A stretch of 64,000 nt of DNA, from the NCBI RefSeq assembly GCF_035944355.1, contig NZ_DASZBH010000009.1, positions 62,001-126,000 on the forward strand, read 5' to 3'. This document shows, piece by piece, positions 16,119 through 26,569 of the stretch. Under the pieces are notes generated by a model, which worked only from the letters and a program-made list of their open reading frames with translations, did no database searches and was not told where the DNA came from. Position 1 is the stretch's first letter; every line of letters starts with the position of its first letter. Origin of the DNA: Frateuria_A sp035944355 (GTDB lineage Bacteria > Pseudomonadota > Gammaproteobacteria > Xanthomonadales > Rhodanobacteraceae). The translations under genes were made by a program, and so were the position numbers.

Positions 16119-17300
16119 ATGTTTGAACTGATCGAAAAACTGGCACCCAACGCGGTCATCAAGGTCATCGGCGTGGGCGGCGGCGGCGGCAACGCCGTGG
16201 CGCACATGCTCAACGCCAACATCGAGGGCGTCGAATTCGTCGTCGCCAACACCGACGCGCAGGCGATGAAGAACTGCGGCTCGCGCACCCACCTGCAGCT
16301 CGGCGGCAACGTCACCAAGGGGCTGGGCGCCGGCGCCAATCCGGAAGTCGGCCGCCAGGCTGCGCTGGAGGACCGCGAGCGCATCGAGGAAATGCTCGAG
16401 GGCGCGGACATGGTGTTCATCACCGCCGGCATGGGCGGCGGCACCGGCACCGGCGCCGCCCCGGTGGTGGCGCAGTTGGCCAAGGAGAAAGGCATCCTCA
16501 CCGTGGCGGTGGTCACCAAGCCGTTCCCGTTCGAGGGTCGCCGCCGCATGCAGGTGGCGCTCAAGGGCATCGAGGACCTCTCCCAGCACGTGGATTCGCT
16601 GATCACCGTGCCGAACGAGAAGCTGCTCTCGGTGCTCGGCCGTGAAGTGACCCTGCTGAACGCCTTCAAGGCGGCCAACGACGTGCTGCAGGGCGCCGTG
16701 CAGGGCATCGCCGACCTGATCACCGCGCCAGGTCTGATCAACGTCGACTTCGCCGACGTGCGCACGGTCATGTCCGAGATGGGCATGGCGATGATGGGCT
16801 CGGGCACCGCCCGCGGCGACGACCGTGCGCAGGCCGCGGCCGAGGCGGCGATCAACAACCCGCTGCTGGAGGACGTCAACCTGAACGGCGCTTGCGGCAT
16901 CCTGGTGAACGTCACCGCCGGCCCGAACCTGACCATGCGCGAATTCGACGAGATCGGCCGCGTGATCCACGACTTCGCCAGCGAAGACGCCACCGTGGTG
17001 ATCGGCACCTCGCTCGATCCGGAGATGCAGGACGACGTGCGCGTAACCGTGGTCGCCACCGGCCTGAACCGAGCCGCAGCCGCCCGCCAGCCGGCGCGTC
17101 CGGTCGCCACCCAGCAGGTGGAGATGCGCCAGCGCCCGCGCCCGGTGGTGCTGCGCACCGGCACCGGCAACGAAGTGGTCGATTACGCCGCCCCGGAAGT
17201 GGTCAGCAGCCATACCCGGGCGGAGCCGCCAGCCAAGGGCAATGATGCGGGTTTCGACTACCTGGACATCCCGGCCTTCCTGCGCCGTCAGGCCGATTGA
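16119..17300 (+). CDS. ftsZ: Cell division GTPase FtsZ
   Basis: FtsZ polymerises into the Z ring. The 393-residue product carries the tubulin signature GGGTGTGAAPVVA near residues 107-119, the N-terminal GVGGGGGNAV loop near 19-28, the T7 loop NVDFADVRTVM near 208-218, a short variable linker and the conserved C-terminal peptide LDIPAFLRRQAD that binds FtsA and ZipA-type partners. GGAGG at 16107-16111 precedes the start. The 113-base gap from ftsA is the largest spacing inside the cluster and may hold a dedicated promoter, although I cannot point to one. Confidence 0.98.
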   Translation: MFELIEKLAPNAVIKVIGVGGGGGNAVAHMLNANIEGVEFVVANTDAQAMKNCGSRTHLQLGGNVTKGLGAGANPEVGRQAALEDRERIEEMLEGADMVFITAGMGGGTGTGAAPVVAQLAKEKGILTVAVVTKPFPFEGRRRMQVALKGIEDLSQHVDSLITVPNEKLLSVLGREVTLLNAFKAANDVLQGAVQGIADLITAPGLINVDFADVRTVMSEMGMAMMGSGTARGDDRAQAAAEAAINNPLLEDVNLNGACGILVNVTAGPNLTMREFDEIGRVIHDFASEDATVVIGTSLDPEMQDDVRVTVVATGLNRAAAARQPARPVATQQVEMRQRPRPVVLRTGTGNEVVDYAAPEVVSSHTRAEPPAKGNDAGFDYLDIPAFLRRQAD

Positions 17301-17702
17301 GCGAATTTCCAAGGAGACGCTTGCGAAGATTGAACGAATCGCCAGATCAGCCGGTCAGAGCATGATGCGTCCCGGGCAGGCAATGCCCGGTGCGGACTGC
17401 CGCGACGGTCGATGATTCCGAAGTGAAGACAGCGCGCCGGGACCGGCGCGCGCACCGGCCGGCACGGAGCCGTCGGCCTGTCCGTCCCCTTGCGCCGGGT
17501 ACCCGTCCTCCCGGCGCAGGGGACGTGTCGCGGTAACTGCTTGAGAAACCGGGGATTGCGCCGCCTCGTGACGACGGTCACAAATGAAGGAAATCTAAAG
17601 AGGCGACCAGACTGTACGGTACGGTTTGCTATCGCGGCTAGTTAAGACTGTGTTAGCATCGGTCCCCTGATTGGCTGCTGCCCACACTGGTACCAATAAA
17701 AA
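17301..17702. other. ftsZ-lpxC spacer with three hairpins
   Basis: No gene is seen here. Three stem-loops follow one another: CCGGGCA/TGCCCGG near 17373-17391; GCGCGCCG/CGGCGCGC with a GGAC loop near 17431-17451; and a 15-bp stem at 17484-17524. None has a U-tract, so they may act as structured leader or Rho-assisted ends rather than intrinsic terminators. The last 130 bases are more AT-rich and should hold the lpxC promoter; TTGCTA at 17626-17631 followed by TGTTAG at 17651-17656 is a weak candidate with a 19-base spacer. Confidence 0.5.
17484..17524. terminator. Long GC hairpin downstream of ftsZ, possible end of the dcw operon
   Basis: GTCCCC (17484-17489) plus TGCGCCGGG (17491-17499) pair with CCCGGCGCA (17510-17518) plus GGGGAC (17519-17524); one T is bulged. 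This is a 15-bp stem with a 10-base loop. The lack of a U-run makes intrinsic termination uncertain. Confidence 0.4.
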
Positions 17703-18617
17703 ATGATCAAGCAGCGTACGCTCAAGAACATCATTCGTGCGACCGGCGTGGGTCTGCACACCGGCGACAAGGTCTACATGACCTTGCGTCCCGCCGCACC
17801 GAACACGGGCATCGTGTTCCGGCGCACGGACCTCAATCCCCCGGTCGACATCCACGCGCGCCCCGATTGCGTGGGCGACACGCGCCTGTCCACCACCTTG
17901 GTCAAGGGCGACGTGCGCGTCTCCACGGTCGAGCACCTGCTGTCCGCCATGGCGGGCCTCGGCATCGACAACGCCTACGTCGAGCTGTCCGCCCCGGAAG
18001 TGCCGATCATGGACGGCAGCGCGGGTCCCTTCGTATTCCTGCTGCAGTCGGCCGGGATCGAGGAGCAGAACGCCGCCAAGCGCTTCATTCGCATCAAGAA
18101 GCCGGTGAAGGTGCAGGAAGGCGACAAGTGGGCCAGCTTCGAGCCGTTCGAAGGCTTCAAGGTCGGCTTCTCGATCGAGTTCAACCACCCGATCATCTCC
18201 AAGCGCACCTCCCGCGCCGAGATCGACTTCTCGACGACCTCCTTCGTCAAGGAAGTCAGCCGCGCGCGTACCTTCGGTTTCATGCGCGACATCGAGATGC
18301 TGCGCGAGCACAACCTCGCCCTGGGCGGTTCGATGGACAACGCCGTGGTGCTGGATGACTACCGCGTGCTCAACGAGGATGGCCTGCGCTACGAGGACGA
18401 GTTCGTCAAGCACAAGATCCTGGACGCCATCGGCGACCTTTACCTCCTCGGCCACAGCCTGATCGGCGCCTATCACGCGCACAAGTCGGGCCATGAGCTC
18501 AACAACAAGCTGCTGCGCACGCTGATCGCCGATCCCACCGCGTGGGAAGAGGTGGTCTACCAGGACGATCCGGCCGTTTCGCCGATCTCCTACGCGCATC
18601 CGGCCCAGGCCATCTAA
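17703..18617 (+). CDS. lpxC: UDP-3-O-acyl-N-acetylglucosamine deacetylase LpxC
   Basis: LpxC is the zinc deacetylase that commits UDP-GlcNAc to lipid A. The 304-residue product has the usual length; the zinc site is seen as VEHLLSAM near residues 77-84 and HSLIGAYHAHKSGHELNN near 248-265, containing the conserved HKxGHxxNN-like pattern. It lies in the classical position after ftsZ but with a 402-base structured spacer, and it is followed by a strong terminator, so it is probably monocistronic. Confidence 0.98.
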   Translation: MIKQRTLKNIIRATGVGLHTGDKVYMTLRPAAPNTGIVFRRTDLNPPVDIHARPDCVGDTRLSTTLVKGDVRVSTVEHLLSAMAGLGIDNAYVELSAPEVPIMDGSAGPFVFLLQSAGIEEQNAAKRFIRIKKPVKVQEGDKWASFEPFEGFKVGFSIEFNHPIISKRTSRAEIDFSTTSFVKEVSRARTFGFMRDIEMLREHNLALGGSMDNAVVLDDYRVLNEDGLRYEDEFVKHKILDAIGDLYLLGHSLIGAYHAHKSGHELNNKLLRTLIADPTAWEEVVYQDDPAVSPISYAHPAQAI

Positions 18618-18635
18618 GCCGTCGCCGGAACGCTG

Positions 18636-18672
18636 GAAGAAGGCCGCCGTCAAGGCGGCCTTCTTCGTTTCT
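18636..18672 (+). terminator. Rho-independent terminator of lpxC
   Basis: A perfect 13-bp stem (GAAGAAGGCCGCC, 18636-18648, with 18654-18666) with a five-base loop is followed by GTTTCT. It starts 19 bases after the lpxC stop. Confidence 0.88.
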
Positions 18673-18835
18673 GTGACCAGGACCGCCTGCCCGATACGCT
18701 TGGCTTCACGCTCTGGCGACGTTGCAGGGTGTACCTGCCCTTCCTCCGTGCTATAAAACCTCCCACCGCCATGAGGCGGTCAGGGGAAGCGGTGCCCGCC
18801 GGGGCGCCTTCGCGAAGACACGGGCCCCGCGCCTG

Positions 18836-19315
18836 CTAGTCCTTGGCGACCGGGAATCCAGCAGTTTCGGCAATGGACGCCAGATCGAGGAACAGTCCCT
18901 TCAGTTCCGGGTCTGTGATGGAGGCTGCAGCAGCCTTGAGATGAGTGGCTGCGGCAGGCGAAAGCGGTTTTGACCGATCCGGCTCCGTTGCGGCCGGTAG
19001 GGGGGGAGCCACTTTCACGGTGACCGAACTGGCGCTCGTGCCGATGGCACGGGCGGTGGCGAGTATCTGCGTCTGCATCAGGCGCAGGCGTGCCGCCCAG
19101 GCCGGTGAGGACGCCAGAAAGGCGAGGCGGCCGTTGCGCAGGTGGGCGAACCGTACCTGCTCGCGCAAAGGTGTCGGCAGCGTCTGGCGCAGGGCACGAT
19201 CCAACGCTTCCAGTTCACCGGCCTTCCTGGCCAGCGAGGCGAACGAACCGCATTCGGCCAGTGGTCTGGGACCACGGTCAGGTCGGCGGGAAGCGGGGGG
19301 ATCGGCGCGCTGCAT
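18836..19315 (-). CDS. dciA: DUF721 protein, DciA-like helicase loader
   Basis: DciA-family proteins (DUF721) assist loading of the replicative helicase DnaB in bacteria lacking DnaC. The 159-residue product has the DUF721 N-terminal core: PLAECGSFASLARKAGELEA at about 19-38, then LPTPLREQVRFAHLRNGRL and the conserved SSPAWAARLRLMQTQIL near 70-86, followed by a variable, proline-alanine-rich tail. It starts at 19315, only 24 bases from the divergent M23 gene. The lpxC-DUF721-M23-secA order is typical for Xanthomonadales. A small hairpin near 18765-18780 may end its transcript. Confidence 0.85.
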   Translation of the reverse strand: MQRADPPASRRPDRGPRPLAECGSFASLARKAGELEALDRALRQTLPTPLREQVRFAHLRNGRLAFLASSPAWAARLRLMQTQILATARAIGTSASSVTVKVAPPLPAATEPDRSKPLSPAAATHLKAAAASITDPELKGLFLDLASIAETAGFPVAKD

Positions 19316-19339
19316 GGTGCCGGCATCGGAAGAAAAACA

Positions 19340-20269
19340 ATGCAGATCATACTCGTATCCCGCTCCAGGAAAGTGCCCAAAACCTTCGATCTCGGCCAGC
19401 ATCGGCTGCGCTGGCGGCTGGCGGGCATGGCTGCGGCGGCGGTGATCGGGTGTGGCGTGCTCGGCGCGGCGGTGGCGCTCACCATTGCCAGTCCGCACGA
19501 CCGCGCGCTGGCGCAGATCCGCCAGCTGCAGCAGCAAGTCCACCAGCAGGACGCCCAACTGGCGGGCGTGCGCAAGGATTCCCAGCGCGAACTCGATGCG
19601 CTGGCCGTCAAGCTCGGCCAGCTCGAGGCGCAGTCCACCCGGCTCAATGCCCTGGGCGAGCGGCTGACCGAAGTGGGCAAGCTCGATCCAGAGGAATTCA
19701 ATTTCGACCAGCCGCCCGCGGTCGGCGGCATCGAGGACGCCACCGGCAGCGCCTATGGCTTGCCGCCGAGGCTGGATGCCAGCATCGACCAGCTCGCCAG
19801 CCAGTTCGACGCCCAGCAGGCGCAGCTGTCCGCGCTGCAGAGCCTGTTGCTGGACGCCAAGATCGACTCCAACCTCAAGCCTACCGGCATGCCGGCTTCG
19901 GGCTACATTTCCTCCTATTTCGGCGTGCGCCCGGATCCGTTCGACGGCCACGGCGCACGCCACACCGGGCTGGACATCGCCGTGCCGTTCGGTTCGTCCG
20001 TCCATGCGGTCGCCGAGGGCATGGTCACCTACGCGGGCGAGCGCAGCGGCTACGGAAAGGTGGTCGAGATCGACCACGGCAATGGCTACATGACCCGCTA
20101 CGCGCACAACAGCAAGCTGCTGGTGCGGCCCGGGCAGCGCGTGCACGTGGGCGAGGTGCTGTCCCTGGCCGGTTCCACCGGGCGCTCCACCGGCCCGCAC
20201 GTGCATTTCGAGGTCTGGTACAAGGGCCGCGTGGTCAATCCGCTGGCTTACGTAAAGAGCCACCGCTAG
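19340..20269 (+). CDS. M23-family (LytM) metallopeptidase
   Basis: This is a membrane-anchored periplasmic zinc peptidase or LytM-type amidase activator acting on peptidoglycan. The 309-residue product has a membrane anchor at about residues 30-55, a glutamine-rich coiled coil at about 60-115 (RQLQQQVHQQDAQL), and a C-terminal LytM domain with zinc ligands in RHTGLDIAVPFG near 211-222 and the GPHVHFEVWY motif near 284-293. I chose the ATG at 19340 because GGAAG lies before it; the frame extends further upstream but overlaps dciA. All zinc ligands appear intact, so it is probably an active enzyme. Confidence 0.93.
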   Translation: MQIILVSRSRKVPKTFDLGQHRLRWRLAGMAAAAVIGCGVLGAAVALTIASPHDRALAQIRQLQQQVHQQDAQLAGVRKDSQRELDALAVKLGQLEAQSTRLNALGERLTEVGKLDPEEFNFDQPPAVGGIEDATGSAYGLPPRLDASIDQLASQFDAQQAQLSALQSLLLDAKIDSNLKPTGMPASGYISSYFGVRPDPFDGHGARHTGLDIAVPFGSSVHAVAEGMVTYAGERSGYGKVVEIDHGNGYMTRYAHNSKLLVRPGQRVHVGEVLSLAGSTGRSTGPHVHFEVWYKGRVVNPLAYVKSHR

Positions 20270-20542
20270 GCGCCCCTGGTCCGAGTTTCCAAGCTGCGCG
20301 GCTTCCCCTCTGGCCGGCGGGTCGGGGGAGGGCGGGGCTCGTGCGCTCGGTGTTCCTGGGGCCGCCGCCAAAGGCCTTTCCCCGAGCGGGGCCGGGCCGG
20401 TGCGGCGCTCCACAAAACGCCGCGCTCCACCTTGAATCCCCCACGCCCTGCCGCCATCCCGGTCGGCTGAGGCGCCTGTAGTAACATGCCTCCTTTCGCC
20501 CGTGGCCCCCGCGGGCCTTGAGCCTCCAACGACGGAAGATCG

Positions 20543-23257
<2,715 letters not shown>

Positions 23258-23265
23258 TGCCGCTT

Positions 23266-23293
23266 CCGATCCTCTCCGCCGGGAGAGGATCGG
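23266..23293. terminator. Hairpin between convergent secA and apaH
   Basis: A perfect 12-bp stem, CCGATCCTCTCC at 23266-23277 with GGAGAGGATCGG at 23282-23293, has a four-base GCCG loop. It lies 9 bases after the secA stop. There is no U-run, so termination may depend on the hairpin plus Rho; it can fold equally on both strands. Confidence 0.5.
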
Positions 23294-23372
23294 GACGAGG
23301 GCTTCGCGGCGAGCCCTGTCGGGGGCGTCTCGAAGCCTGACGAGCGCCTCCGGCAAAGGGAAGCGCCGAAGC

Positions 23373-24224
23373 TCAGTCCCCGCCGCCCGGCTGCCGCTTG
23401 CGATGCGGTTCCGCGTTCACCGTGACGTACTGCGGCTCCTCGTCGTCCACCCGCAGCGCGGTGAGCTGGCCGCCCCACACGCAGCCGGTGTCGATGGCAT
23501 AGACGCCCAGCCCGGCGAAGCGGCCGAGCGCGGACCAGTGCCCGCAGACCATGTTCACTTCGCGCCGGCGCATGCCGGGTACGGCGAACCAGGGATAGAG
23601 CCCCGGCTTCTGCGTGCCGGGCGTCCCCTTGGCTTCGAAGTCGATGCGGCCGTTGACGTCGCAGTAGCGCATCCGCGTCATCGTGTTGATCGAGGCGCGG
23701 AAGCGCTCGACTCCCTGCAGCCGGCTCGACCAGGCCGCCGGGCGGTTGCCGAACAGGTTCCGGAGCAGGCGCGGATGCCGCGGGCTGGACAGCTCGCGCT
23801 CCACCTCCTGCGCCGCGCGCAGCGCCTGGCGCAGCGTCCACGACGGCGCCAGTCCAGCGTGCACCATGCCCCAGCCGAGCGCCTCGTCGTAGTGCATCAG
23901 CTTCTGGCTGCGCAGCCATTCGAACAGCACGGGCGCATCGTCGGCGAACAGCACCTCGCGCAACTCCGGATTGACCCGCGATTGCGCATCGGGCTTGCGC
24001 TGGGCGATCGCCAACAGGCTCAGGTCGTGGTTGCCCAGCGTGACCACCACGTTCTCGCGCAGGCGATGGATCAACCGCAGCGTCTCGAGCGACTGGCCGC
24101 CGCGGTTGACCAGGTCGCCGCAGAACCAGAGCTGGTCGCGCGCCGGGTCGAAACGCAGCTTGTCGAGCAGGCGCGAGAGCTCCGGATAGCAGCCTTGCAC
24201 GTCGCCGATTGCATATGTCGCCAT
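23373..24224 (-). CDS. apaH: Symmetrical diadenosine tetraphosphatase ApaH
   Basis: ApaH hydrolyses Ap4A to two ADP and, in E. coli, also removes Np4 caps from RNA. The 283-residue calcineurin-like phosphoesterase shows the metal-binding motifs YAIGDVQGCYPEL near residues 4-16, LWFCGDLVNRGGQSLE near 34-49 and VVTLGNHDLSLLA near 63-75, plus VCGHWSALG near 229-237. The ATG at 24224 gives the standard N-terminus. It is the last gene of the lptD-surA-pdxA-rsmA-apaG-apaH operon, in the same order as E. coli. Confidence 0.97.
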   Translation of the reverse strand: MATYAIGDVQGCYPELSRLLDKLRFDPARDQLWFCGDLVNRGGQSLETLRLIHRLRENVVVTLGNHDLSLLAIAQRKPDAQSRVNPELREVLFADDAPVLFEWLRSQKLMHYDEALGWGMVHAGLAPSWTLRQALRAAQEVERELSSPRHPRLLRNLFGNRPAAWSSRLQGVERFRASINTMTRMRYCDVNGRIDFEAKGTPGTQKPGLYPWFAVPGMRRREVNMVCGHWSALGRFAGLGVYAIDTGCVWGGQLTALRVDDEEPQYVTVNAEPHRKRQPGGGD

Positions 24225-24300
24225 CAGAACGTGTCCATTGGGAGCTGGTGCATCCAGAGCCGGGCCATCGGAGGCGAACCCTCGGTTGTGCCAGCCATCA

Positions 24301-24684
24301 TCAGTGCAAGGTGCGCGGTATGGACAGCGTGAACGGCGCGATCGGCGCCTCGAAGCGCGTGCCGTCGTCGGCGAGCATCTGGTAACTGCCTTGCATGGTG
24401 CCGACGATGGTGTCGAGCACGGCGCCGGAACTGTACTGATAGCGATCGCCTGGCCGCAGCCAGGGCTGCTCGCCGACCACGCCTTCGCCGCGTACTTCTT
24501 CCACCTTGCCGTTGGCATCGGTGATCACCCAGTGGCGGGTGAGCAGGCGCGCCGCCACGTCGCCGGCGTTGTGCAGCGTCACGGTGTAGGCGAATACGTA
24601 GCGGTTGTCGTGCGGCTTGGACTGATCGGGGACGAAGCGGCTTTCGACCTGCACGTCGATCGTGTAGGAAGGTTTGGGATTCAT
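24301..24684 (-). CDS. apaG: ApaG protein
   Basis: ApaG is a small beta-sandwich protein of unclear biochemical role, conserved next to apaH. The 127-residue product has the usual length and conserved segments: RYVFAYTVTLHN near residues 28-39, LLTRHWVITDANGK near 46-59, VVGEQPWLRPGDRYQYSSG near 69-87 and GTMQGSYQM near 96-104. The start at 24684 (MNPKPSYTIDVQV) was preferred over upstream in-frame starts on family length. The operon position supports the call. Confidence 0.96.
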   Translation of the reverse strand: MNPKPSYTIDVQVESRFVPDQSKPHDNRYVFAYTVTLHNAGDVAARLLTRHWVITDANGKVEEVRGEGVVGEQPWLRPGDRYQYSSGAVLDTIVGTMQGSYQMLADDGTRFEAPIAPFTLSIPRTLH

Positions 24685-24730
24685 CCGCCGATTGTACGGC
24701 CTGGCGCCGGCCAGCGCGTGCACGCGCGCC

Positions 24731-25513
24731 TCAGGCGGGAAGCTTGGCCAGGCGTACGAAGTCCTGCGGCGCGAGCGTTTCTGCGCGCGCCTTCGGATCG
24801 ACGCCCGCACTGGCGATCGCGGCGCTGTCGAGCAAGGTCTTGAGGCCGTTCGAGAGCGTCTTGCGACGCTGCGCGAAGGCGGCCTTCACGATCGCGTACA
24901 AGCGCTGAGGATCAGCGTCGTGGCGCTCGTGCGGCGGCAGCGGCACCAGGCGCACCACCGCCGAATCGACCTTCGGCGGCGGGCGGAAGGCGCCGGGCGG
25001 CACGGTGAACAGCGGTTCCACGCGGCAGGCCAGCTGCAACATCACCGACAGCCGGCCGTACACCTTGCTGCCCGGTTCGGCCGCCATGCGGTCGACCACT
25101 TCTTTCTGCAGCATGAAGTGCATGTCTTCGATCGCCGCGGCGTGGTCGACGCAATGGAACAGGATCGGGCTGGAGATGTAGTAGGGCAGGTTGCCGGCCA
25201 GGCGCACGCGCGGCGCGCCCAGGTCCTGCGCCAGCGACGTGAGGTCCACCTTGAGCACGTCGGCGTGGACGATTTCCAGTGCGCCCACGCCGGCGGCGCG
25301 CGCGGCAAGATCGGGAATGAGGTCGGTGTCCAGCTCGATGGCCGTAAGCCGCCCGGCGGCAGCGAGCAGCGGCAAGGTGAGCGCACCCTCGCCCGGGCCG
25401 ATCTCGACCACGCGGTCGTCCGGCCGGGGCGCGATGGCGCTGACGATGCGCTCGATGTAGCGCTTCTCGTGGAGGAAGTGCTGGCCGAAGCTTTTCTTGG
25501 GGCGGGCGTTCAT
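24731..25513 (-). CDS. rsmA: 16S rRNA dimethyladenosine transferase RsmA (KsgA)
   Basis: RsmA dimethylates A1518 and A1519 of 16S rRNA late in 30S assembly. The 260-residue product has KKSFGQHFL near residues 6-14, the SAM motif VVEIGPGEGALTLPLL near 38-53, the acidic-loop IELD near 62, and the catalytic motif NLPYYISSPI near 113-122, corresponding to the NLPY target-base pocket. The ATG at 25513 is the only start giving a normal N-terminus; its ribosome-binding site is weak, suggesting coupling to pdxA 25 bases upstream. Confidence 0.97.
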   Translation of the reverse strand: MNARPKKSFGQHFLHEKRYIERIVSAIAPRPDDRVVEIGPGEGALTLPLLAAAGRLTAIELDTDLIPDLAARAAGVGALEIVHADVLKVDLTSLAQDLGAPRVRLAGNLPYYISSPILFHCVDHAAAIEDMHFMLQKEVVDRMAAEPGSKVYGRLSVMLQLACRVEPLFTVPPGAFRPPPKVDSAVVRLVPLPPHERHDADPQRLYAIVKAAFAQRRKTLSNGLKTLLDSAAIASAGVDPKARAETLAPQDFVRLAKLPA

Positions 25514-25538
25514 GGGAGTTTCTCGCAAGCCTTGGCCC

Positions 25539-26561
25539 TCAACCCTTGCCCTCTCCCCGGAGGGGAGAAAGGGGCGTTGTGGCGCTGCGCGCAACAAGGT
25601 CGATGGCCATGCGGGCCGCCGCGACCAGGCTCGACGGATCCGCGCGGCCGGTGCCGGCCAGGTCCAGCGCGGTGCCGTGGTCGACCGACGTGCGGATGAA
25701 GGGCAGGCCCAGGGTGAGGTTGACGGTGCGGTCGAACGCTTCGCTCTTGAGCACCGGCAGCGCCTGGTCGTGGTACATCGCCAGCACCGCGTCGTAGCGC
25801 TCCCGCATGGCGGGGACGAAGGCGGTATCGGCGGGCAGTGGCCCCAGCAGTTGCATGCCGTGCCCGCGCAGCCGCGCCAACACCGGTTCGATCACGTCGC
25901 GCTCCTCGTGGCCGAGGTGGCCGCCTTCGCCGGCGTGCGGGTTGAGGCCGAGCACGGCGATGCGCGGTCGCGCCAGGCCGAACTTGCGCTGCAGTTCGCC
26001 GTGCACAATGGCCAGCGTGCGCTCCAGTGCGTCGGCGGTGACCGCGTCGGCCACGGCCCGCAGGGGCAGGTGCGTGGTCGCCAGCGCCACGCGGAGCTCG
26101 GGGCTGGCCAGCATCATGACCACGTCGGCGCCCGCGCGCTGCGCGAAGAACTCGGTGTGGCCGCTGAAGGGAATGCCCGCGTCGTTGATCGTTGCCTTCT
26201 GCAAGGGCGCGGTGACCACCGCGGCGTAGCGGCCGGCCTGGCAACCGTCGGCCGCCTCGGCGAGCGTGGCGAGCACGTGGTGCGCATTGCGCGGGTCGGG
26301 ATGCCCAGGACGCTCTTCCACCGCGAGCGGTACGTGCCGCACGCGCAGGCTGCCAGGCTCGTGCGGGCGCGGCCGGCCGTCGTCCTCGTGCAGGGCGATC
26401 GCCACGCCGCAACGCTGCGCGGCGCGCTGCAGCAGGTTGCGGTCGGTGATGGCCACGGTCCCGGCCGCCAGCGGCATGGCGGCCAGGCGCACCAGCAGCT
26501 CCGGACCGACGCCCGCCGGCTCGCCGGCGGTCAGGGCCAGTCGCGGCAGGCCGGCGTGCAA
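25539..26561 (-). CDS. pdxA: 4-hydroxythreonine-4-phosphate dehydrogenase PdxA
   Basis: PdxA oxidises 4-phosphohydroxy-L-threonine in DXP-dependent vitamin B6 synthesis. Recognisable segments are PRLALTAGEPAGVGPEL at the N-terminus, VTAPLQKATINDAGIPFSGH near 121-140, the metal-site GLNPHAGEGGHLG near 203-215 and MYHDQALPVLK near 267-277. No ATG is available; TTG at 26561, eight bases after the surA stop, is the best start and gives 340 residues. The last residues, PLSPLRGEGKG, come from a small intergenic-type hairpin (25552-25568), suggesting the stop has drifted downstream. Confidence 0.94.
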   Translation of the reverse strand: MHAGLPRLALTAGEPAGVGPELLVRLAAMPLAAGTVAITDRNLLQRAAQRCGVAIALHEDDGRPRPHEPGSLRVRHVPLAVEERPGHPDPRNAHHVLATLAEAADGCQAGRYAAVVTAPLQKATINDAGIPFSGHTEFFAQRAGADVVMMLASPELRVALATTHLPLRAVADAVTADALERTLAIVHGELQRKFGLARPRIAVLGLNPHAGEGGHLGHEERDVIEPVLARLRGHGMQLLGPLPADTAFVPAMRERYDAVLAMYHDQALPVLKSEAFDRTVNLTLGLPFIRTSVDHGTALDLAGTGRADPSSLVAAARMAIDLVARSATTPLSPLRGEGKG

Positions 26562-26569
26562 GGGGTCGC

